Shown here: positions 15,238-19,697 of the stretch, one piece after another
How positions within the stretch are numbered: the stretch's first letter is position 1
Layout of the letters: every line of letters begins with the position of its first letter
Source of the DNA: Dasytiphilus stammeri_B
GTDB taxonomy: Bacteria > Pseudomonadota > Gammaproteobacteria > Enterobacterales > Enterobacteriaceae
Assembly: GCA_037083765.1 (NCBI GenBank)
Contig: JBAPLS010000011.1
Location: forward strand, 1 to 19,697
Direction: 5' to 3'
DNA: 19,697 nt
Made by a program: the position numbers and the translations under genes
The notes under the pieces: model-generated
What the model saw: the letters and a program-made list of their open reading frames with translations, nothing else
Told to the model about the DNA's origin: nothing
Databases searched by the model: none

Positions 15238-17627
15238 ATATTAGATGCGTTAAGCGCATTTAACTCAATAAATTTTTTTCGGGGTTCCACTTCATCTCCC
15301 ATTAATGTTGAAAAAATTTTATTAGCTACCACAGCATCATTTATAGTTACACGTAACATTCGTCGATGAGTAGGATCCATAGTAGTTTTCCAAAGTTGTT
15401 CTGGGTTCATTTCACCTAAACCCTTATACCGCTGAATTGATAATCCATTTTGAGCATCTTTTCTTAACCATTCAAAAGCTTGATCAAAAGATTCAATGTG
15501 CTGACGATAAGATCCTTTTATAAGAAAGGGATTAGAGTTGAGCAATATTTGTAATTTTTCTCCTAACGCACACATTTTTTGATATTCTCTACTTTGGAGA
15601 AAAAAATAATCGATAATATATTTTATAATATTACCTTGTATGCGAGCAATTATTTCGGGCTCATAGAGCTGTAAGTCATTATTATAGTTTACGTTACCCT
15701 CATAGACATCTCCATAAGTAACTGTTTCATTAAGTTTATTTACTAATGTTTGAATCCACTTGTTCACTTCTTCTTTCTCAGAGACTTCTTTCAGCATAGG
15801 ATAAAACATTAATACATTTAATAATTTTCTTGAATATCGTGGTTCTAAAAAAGTTATGATTTTCTGTATATTACGATATTCAGACAATAAAGTCTTTAAT
15901 TGCTCTCCACTAATAATAAGATTTCCATTAGGAATATAAATTCTAGTTTTATCAACTGCTAAAGAAAGAAGATATTTTTCTAAAGATCGATCATCTCTGA
16001 TATATTGTTCTATCGTTCCTTTTTTGATCTTATAAAGTGGGGGTTGAGCAATATAAAGATAACCACGTTCAATAATTTCGGGAAACTGGCGATAAAAAAA
16101 TGTCAGTAATAAGGTGCGAATATGAGCTCCATCTACATCAGCATCAGTCATAATAATAATTCGATGATACCGTAACTTATCAATATTATATTCTGATGTT
16201 CCTATTCCACAACCTAGAGCTGTAATTAATGATGCTACTTCCTGTGAAGAAATCATTTTTTCAAATTTTACTCTTTCAACATTAAGAATTTTGCCTTTTA
16301 ATGGTAAAATGGCTTGATTTTGACGATTACGACCTTGTTTAGCAGATCCTCCGGCTGAGTCTCCTTCGACTAAATAAAGTTCTGAATTATGAGGAGTACG
16401 TTCTTGGCAGTCAGCTAATTTTCCTGGAAGCCCTAATATATCAACTACCTTACGTCGAGTAATTTCCCGTGCCCGTCGGGAGGCTTCACGTAATCGAGCA
16501 GATTCTAATAGCTTAGTAACGATGATTTTAGAATCGTGAGGATTTTCAAGTAAAAATTCTACTAAATGATCATGCATTAAGGATTCTACTACCCACTTGA
16601 CTTCAGAAGAAACTAATTTTTCTTTAGTTTGAGAAGAAAATTTAGGTTCTGGAACTTTTACAGAGAGTACTGCTACTATCCCTTCTCGTGTATCCTCTCC
16701 GGTAAGAGTAATTTTAGATTTTTTATTATATCCTTCCTTCTCTATATAGGCATTGAAAGTACGCGTAATAGCAGTTCTAAAACCCGCTAAGTGAGTACCT
16801 CCATCTTTTTGAGGAATATTATTAGTAAAACAGGTAATTTTTTCTTTAAATTCTTTATTCCATAGTAAAGCAATTTCAACATGAATAGATTTTTTTTCTT
16901 CTGAAAAGAAAAATATTTTAGGATGAATTGGTGGGTGATTTTGGCTCAAATACTCTACAAAAGCTTTTATTCCTCCCGTATACTGATAACAACACTTACT
17001 ATTATTACGTTGATCTTCCAGATGAATTAAAAGTCCTGAGTTTAAGAAGGCAAGTTCGCGTAATCGAGATGCTAAAATTTCATAATTAAAACTAATATTA
17101 CTAAATATTTTAGAATTGGGCCAAAATCTTATAATAGTACCCGTTTTTTTAGTATCACCAGTTATACATAGTGAAGATTGAGGAAAACCATTAAAGTAAA
17201 ATTGAGAATACACTTTTCCTTCTCGGTGAATCACTAATTCTAATTTTTCTGAAAGTGCATTTACAACGGAAATACCAACTCCATGTAAGCCTCCAGAAAC
17301 TTTATAAGAGGTATGATCAAATTTTCCACCTGCATGTAAGACGGTCATAATAACTTCAGCTGCAGAAATACCTTCTTCATGGATATCGGTCGGTATCCCA
17401 CGACCATCATCTTGTACAGATACAGAGTGATCTGCATGAATAGTAACGGATATATTTTGACAGTAACCTGCTAAAGCTTCATCAATAGCATTATCAACTA
17501 CTTCAAAGATCATATGGTGTAATCCCGTACCATCCTCTGTATCTCCAATATACATTCCGGGACGTTTACGTACTGCTTCCAGTCCTTTTAAGACCTTAAT
17601 GCATGAAGAATTATAAGTATTGGACAT
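15228..17627 (-). CDS. gyrB: DNA gyrase subunit B
   Basis: ATPase and TOPRIM subunit of gyrase, which introduces negative supercoils together with GyrA. It is full length, at 799 residues (804 in E. coli). The GHKL ATPase domain has the catalytic E42 in FEVVDNAIDEALAG, VQDDGRGIP and HAGGKFDHTSYKVSGGLHGVG. The transducer domain includes TNNIPQKDGGTHLAGFR and PEPKFSSQTKEKLVSSEVK. The TOPRIM domain has LYLVEGDSAGGSAKQGRNR, LPLKGKILNVER and MTDADVDGAHIRTLLLTFFYRQ. The enterobacterial insert follows, then QRYKGLGEMNPEQLWKTTMDP and the ending NIDI. GIHEEGIS lacks one residue of E. coli GIHPEEGVS. It lies downstream of dnaN on the same strand with 134 bases between; recF, normally between the two, is gone. 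Confidence 0.98.
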   Translation of the reverse strand: MSNTYNSSCIKVLKGLEAVRKRPGMYIGDTEDGTGLHHMIFEVVDNAIDEALAGYCQNISVTIHADHSVSVQDDGRGIPTDIHEEGISAAEVIMTVLHAGGKFDHTSYKVSGGLHGVGISVVNALSEKLELVIHREGKVYSQFYFNGFPQSSLCITGDTKKTGTIIRFWPNSKIFSNISFNYEILASRLRELAFLNSGLLIHLEDQRNNSKCCYQYTGGIKAFVEYLSQNHPPIHPKIFFFSEEKKSIHVEIALLWNKEFKEKITCFTNNIPQKDGGTHLAGFRTAITRTFNAYIEKEGYNKKSKITLTGEDTREGIVAVLSVKVPEPKFSSQTKEKLVSSEVKWVVESLMHDHLVEFLLENPHDSKIIVTKLLESARLREASRRAREITRRKVVDILGLPGKLADCQERTPHNSELYLVEGDSAGGSAKQGRNRQNQAILPLKGKILNVERVKFEKMISSQEVASLITALGCGIGTSEYNIDKLRYHRIIIMTDADVDGAHIRTLLLTFFYRQFPEIIERGYLYIAQPPLYKIKKGTIEQYIRDDRSLEKYLLSLAVDKTRIYIPNGNLIISGEQLKTLLSEYRNIQKIITFLEPRYSRKLLNVLMFYPMLKEVSEKEEVNKWIQTLVNKLNETVTYGDVYEGNVNYNNDLQLYEPEIIARIQGNIIKYIIDYFFLQSREYQKMCALGEKLQILLNSNPFLIKGSYRQHIESFDQAFEWLRKDAQNGLSIQRYKGLGEMNPEQLWKTTMDPTHRRMLRVTINDAVVANKIFSTLMGDEVEPRKKFIELNALNASNIDI

Positions 17628-17761
17628 TAATTTTTCTCACTTCTATAATAATTAAATTGTTAACAAATCCTTATTAGGAGGATATATCACTAATTTATTA
17701 TCTCGAAAAATATGCAGTGAAACTTTTTTACTATAAATATCAAATTATATTTTTAGTTCCA

Positions 17762-18865
17762 TTATAATTGCATTGGCATTATTACATACATATCATCTGA
17801 ATAAATCGTAACTCTTTTAATTTGAATACTAGATTCTGAATCTATCAGCAAGATCCGAATATTTTCGTCTTTTAAAATTTGCAGTACATCTAGAAGGTAT
17901 CTAACATTAATAATTATACTTAAATGTTCACCTTTATAAACAACATCCACTATTTCTTCCGCTTTTTCTTGTGCCATATTAGTAGCAGTAATTTTTAACT
18001 GATTTGTTTTTAAATCTAAACACACGCCGTGGAATCTTTCATTAGCCAGAATATAAGCACGAGATAAAGCAGATCTCAATAAATCTGCTTCTACTAATAC
18101 TATTTTATCATAATTATTTTTTATTACCGTACGATAATTAGGAAATTGTCCATCGATAATTCTAGATGTAATAATACAATTAGTGAGATACAGTCTCATA
18201 TTATTTTTACTCAACTGAATTTTTAATAATTGTTCATTATTTTCTAGTAATCTTAAAATTTCGAGCACTGTCTTTCTTGGGATAATAATTGCAGTGTAAG
18301 AAAAACTTTTACTTAAAGTGGTCTTACAAAAAGATAAACGATGTCCATCAGTAGCTACAGTACATAGTTCTCTACCATTAACCTCTAACAAAAGACCATT
18401 AAGGTAATAACGTACATCTTGTCGTGCCATAGAAAAAGCGGTAGCTTCTATCAAATGTTTGATTATATTTTGGTGAATAGTAAACTCGATTTCATTTATA
18501 AAGTCGTCTAAATTTGGAAAATTCTCTGCTGATAAAGTAGCTAAATAAAACTTACTATTTCCCGAAATTAACAACATTTGGTCTTGTTTGAGAGCAGCAC
18601 TTATGTCGCAATTAGCGGGCAAACATCTACAAATGTCTAATAATTTTCTGGCTGGAACAGTAATTAAACCTGCTTCATATGGTTCTGTTAGAAGAATGTG
18701 TGTTTTCATCTCTATTTCAAGATCAGTAGAAGTTAACCATAATATTCCTTGACTTACTTTGAGAAGAATATTATTAATTATAGGCAATAAGGGTTTATTA
18801 CTAATAGGTCTAGTAGTTTGTTGTAATGGTTTTAGTAATTCTTCCCGTTTTATAGTAAATTTCAT
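17762..18865 (-). CDS. dnaN: DNA polymerase III beta subunit (sliding clamp)
   Basis: The homodimeric ring that tethers polymerase III and other enzymes to DNA. The 367 residues align with E. coli DnaN (366) throughout. Matches include MKFTIKREELLKPLQQ, LPIINNILLKV, TDLEIEM, TVPARKLLDICR, FPNLDDF, MARQDVRYYLNGLLLE, TVATDGHRLSFC, PRKTVLEILRLLE, DGQFPNYR, ANERFHGVCLDL and the ending VIMPMQL, close to E. coli VVMPMRL, which forms part of the protein-binding cleft. No Shine-Dalgarno is visible. In E. coli dnaN follows dnaA in one operon; here dnaA is missing and a promoter lies directly before dnaN. Confidence 0.97.
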   Translation of the reverse strand: MKFTIKREELLKPLQQTTRPISNKPLLPIINNILLKVSQGILWLTSTDLEIEMKTHILLTEPYEAGLITVPARKLLDICRCLPANCDISAALKQDQMLLISGNSKFYLATLSAENFPNLDDFINEIEFTIHQNIIKHLIEATAFSMARQDVRYYLNGLLLEVNGRELCTVATDGHRLSFCKTTLSKSFSYTAIIIPRKTVLEILRLLENNEQLLKIQLSKNNMRLYLTNCIITSRIIDGQFPNYRTVIKNNYDKIVLVEADLLRSALSRAYILANERFHGVCLDLKTNQLKITATNMAQEKAEEIVDVVYKGEHLSIIINVRYLLDVLQILKDENIRILLIDSESSIQIKRVTIYSDDMYVIMPMQL

Positions 18866-18882
18866 AAAAGATTTTTTAAAAT

Positions 18883-18911
18883 ATTATAATAAATAAGTTA
18901 TTTAGTGTCAG
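18883..18911 (-). promoter_or_regulatory. Sigma-70-type promoter directly upstream of dnaN
   Basis: On the minus strand a -35 element CTGACA (18911-18906, five of six consensus bases) is followed after exactly 17 bases by a perfect -10, TATAAT (18888-18883). The predicted start near 18876 leaves a leader of only about 11 bases before the dnaN ATG, too short for a normal Shine-Dalgarno, and none is seen. Confidence 0.6.
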
Positions 18912-19036
18912 TTTTATTCATTCTGTAATTTTGAGCTAATTAAATATTAAATTTTATCACAATTAATATTAAATTACATCGTTTTGATTTAAAATCATAT
19001 CGTAACGTCAGTCAGAGTAATTTTTTTAAAATTTTA

Positions 19037-19065
19037 TTGACTACCTTATTAAGATTAGATATGTT
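19037..19065 (+). promoter_or_regulatory. Sigma-70-type promoter of rpmH-rnpA-yidD
   Basis: TTGACT (19037-19042, five of six -35 bases) is followed after 17 bases by TATGTT (19060-19065, four of six -10 bases). The expected start is near 19072, about 15 bases before rpmH, with GAAGTGA as a plausible ribosome-binding site between. Confidence 0.6.
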
Positions 19066-19086
19066 TATCTAAAACAGAAGTGAATT

Positions 19087-19227
19087 ATGAAACGTACTTT
19101 TCAACCTTCAGTAATCAAGCGCCATCGTAGTCATGGTTTTCGGATTAGAATGTCTACGAAAAATGGACGTAAAATTTTTGCTCGACGTCGTGCTAAAAAA
19201 CGATCTTGTTTGAGTATTTGTAATTGA
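19087..19227 (+). CDS. rpmH: 50S ribosomal protein L34
   Basis: Small basic protein of the large ribosomal subunit. The 46 residues, the same length as in E. coli, read MKRTFQPSVIKRHRSHGF and then RIRMSTKNGRKIFARRRAKK, nearly identical to E. coli L34 apart from the tail, CLSICN in place of RLTVSK. The ORF is shorter than common length cutoffs. A GAAGTGA-type ribosome-binding site precedes the ATG. It starts the conserved rpmH-rnpA-yidD order and is divergent from dnaN. Confidence 0.98.
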   Translation: MKRTFQPSVIKRHRSHGFRIRMSTKNGRKIFARRRAKKRSCLSICN

Positions 19228-19254
19228 TAATTTAATTTTACTGAAAAAGTAAAA

Positions 19255-19614
19255 ATGGAAAGATATAAATTTCCAAAGATATTGCGGTTAGATAATGATA
19301 AAAAATTTAGAGATGTGTTTCGAAATTCAAAATCAATTTGGATCACAGATATTACGATTCTCTATCGAACTAATTTTCTAGAATACCCACGGGTGGGAAT
19401 ATGTATAAGCAAAAAAGTGATTAAGTTAGCACATGCACGGAATAGAATTAAAAGACTTATACGGGAAAGTTTTCGTTTACATCAAAATTCTCTCAGATCG
19501 ATAGATTTTATTGTAATTATAAAAAAATCTTTAATTAATAAAAATAATCATTCAATTCTCAACATATTAAAAATCTTATGGAAAAATTTTCGTATTATGC
19601 AAGACGACTGCTAA
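19255..19614 (+). CDS. rnpA: Ribonuclease P protein component
   Basis: Basic protein partner of the RNase P RNA, which matures tRNA 5' ends. The 119 residues equal the E. coli length. Matches are FPKILRLDNDKKFRDVF at the N-terminus, YPRVGICISKKVIKLAHARNRIKRLIRESFR with the family RNR motif at residues 62-64, and DFIVIIKKS. It starts 27 bases after rpmH. Its 3' end overlaps the yidD start by 37 bases, as is usual in this gene pair. Confidence 0.96.
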   Translation: MERYKFPKILRLDNDKKFRDVFRNSKSIWITDITILYRTNFLEYPRVGICISKKVIKLAHARNRIKRLIRESFRLHQNSLRSIDFIVIIKKSLINKNNHSILNILKILWKNFRIMQDDC

Positions 19615-19697
19615 TCTCAATAATTGAGTACTATCACTATTTTATTAGTGTGCTATTAGGTCCTAATTGTCGTTTTGAACCCACCTGTTCTCAATAT
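19578..19697 (+). CDS. yidD: Membrane protein insertion efficiency factor YidD (partial, runs off the window)
   Basis: YidD is a small, membrane-associated protein thought to help YidC-dependent membrane protein insertion. The first 40 codons are seen. MEKFSYYARRLLISIIEYY leads into HYFISVLLGPNCRFEPTCSQY, which matches E. coli [22 protein letters not shown], including the conserved LLGPxCRFxPTCSxY signature. The ATG at 19578 lies inside rnpA in another frame. The expected next genes are yidC and mnmE, outside the window. Confidence 0.93.
   Translation, partial: MEKFSYYARRLLISIIEYYHYFISVLLGPNCRFEPTCSQY

Noticed and set aside
18954..18962. Possible DnaA box TTATCACAA
   Set aside because: It lacks one base of TTATNCACA and stands alone, so it does not support an origin here.
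19131..19346. Minus-strand ORF of 71 codons across rpmH and rnpA
   Set aside because: It is antisense to two certain genes and has no recognisable motif.
1..19697. CRISPR arrays, insertion sequences, prophage or toxin-antitoxin genes
   Set aside because: I saw no regularly spaced repeats, bacterial transposase, integrase or phage-like frames anywhere in the window.

Overview
The window looks like part of the reduced, A+T-rich chromosome of a host-restricted gammaproteobacterium of Enterobacterales descent, most likely an insect endosymbiont. I read about 30% G+C by eye. Every intact protein aligns closely with its Escherichia coli counterpart, and gene order follows the E. coli tktA-epd-pgk-fbaA-mscS-...-rpiA-serA-...-gcvTHP-ygfZ-...-prfB-lysS stretch with many genes missing or decayed. 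UGA is used as a normal stop. The genus (Baumannia-like, Blochmannia-like, Ishikawaella-like and so on) cannot be settled from this sequence alone.

Left end (1-763): bases 1 to about 149 are foreign. On the minus strand they encode a piece of an animal-type non-LTR retrotransposon reverse transcriptase. They abut the last third of transketolase, so this is either a chimeric join with host DNA or, much less likely, an insertion. A 1.09-kb decayed gap follows, where E. coli has epd.

Carbon metabolism block (1852-5775): pgk, fbaA (six ambiguous bases near its start), mscS (shortened C-terminus) and rpiA, all on the plus strand. The next kilobase (5776-6811) is a gene graveyard. It holds an orphan ribosome-binding site and start codon where serA should be, a candidate 6S RNA (ssrS) on the minus strand, and a clear frameshifted remnant of pepP.

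One-carbon block (6812-12266): gcvT-gcvH-gcvP encode the glycine cleavage system, with convergent ygfZ, a folate-dependent Fe-S protein. Translation block (12567-15216): prfB with its programmed +1 frameshift intact, then lysS.

Replication/RNA processing block (15228-19697): gyrB and dnaN on the minus strand (recF lost), then divergent rpmH, rnpA and the start of yidD. dnaA is absent from its ancestral place between dnaN and rpmH. A compact 221-bp interval there carries good divergent sigma-70-type promoters.

Together the genes serve central sugar metabolism, one-carbon supply and core information processing. The most interesting points are the retrotransposon junction, the hidden 6S RNA and pepP remnant, the frameshift-dependent prfB whose 5' part is easily missed, and the dnaA-less dnaN/rpmH region. 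I see no clearly new multi-gene system.
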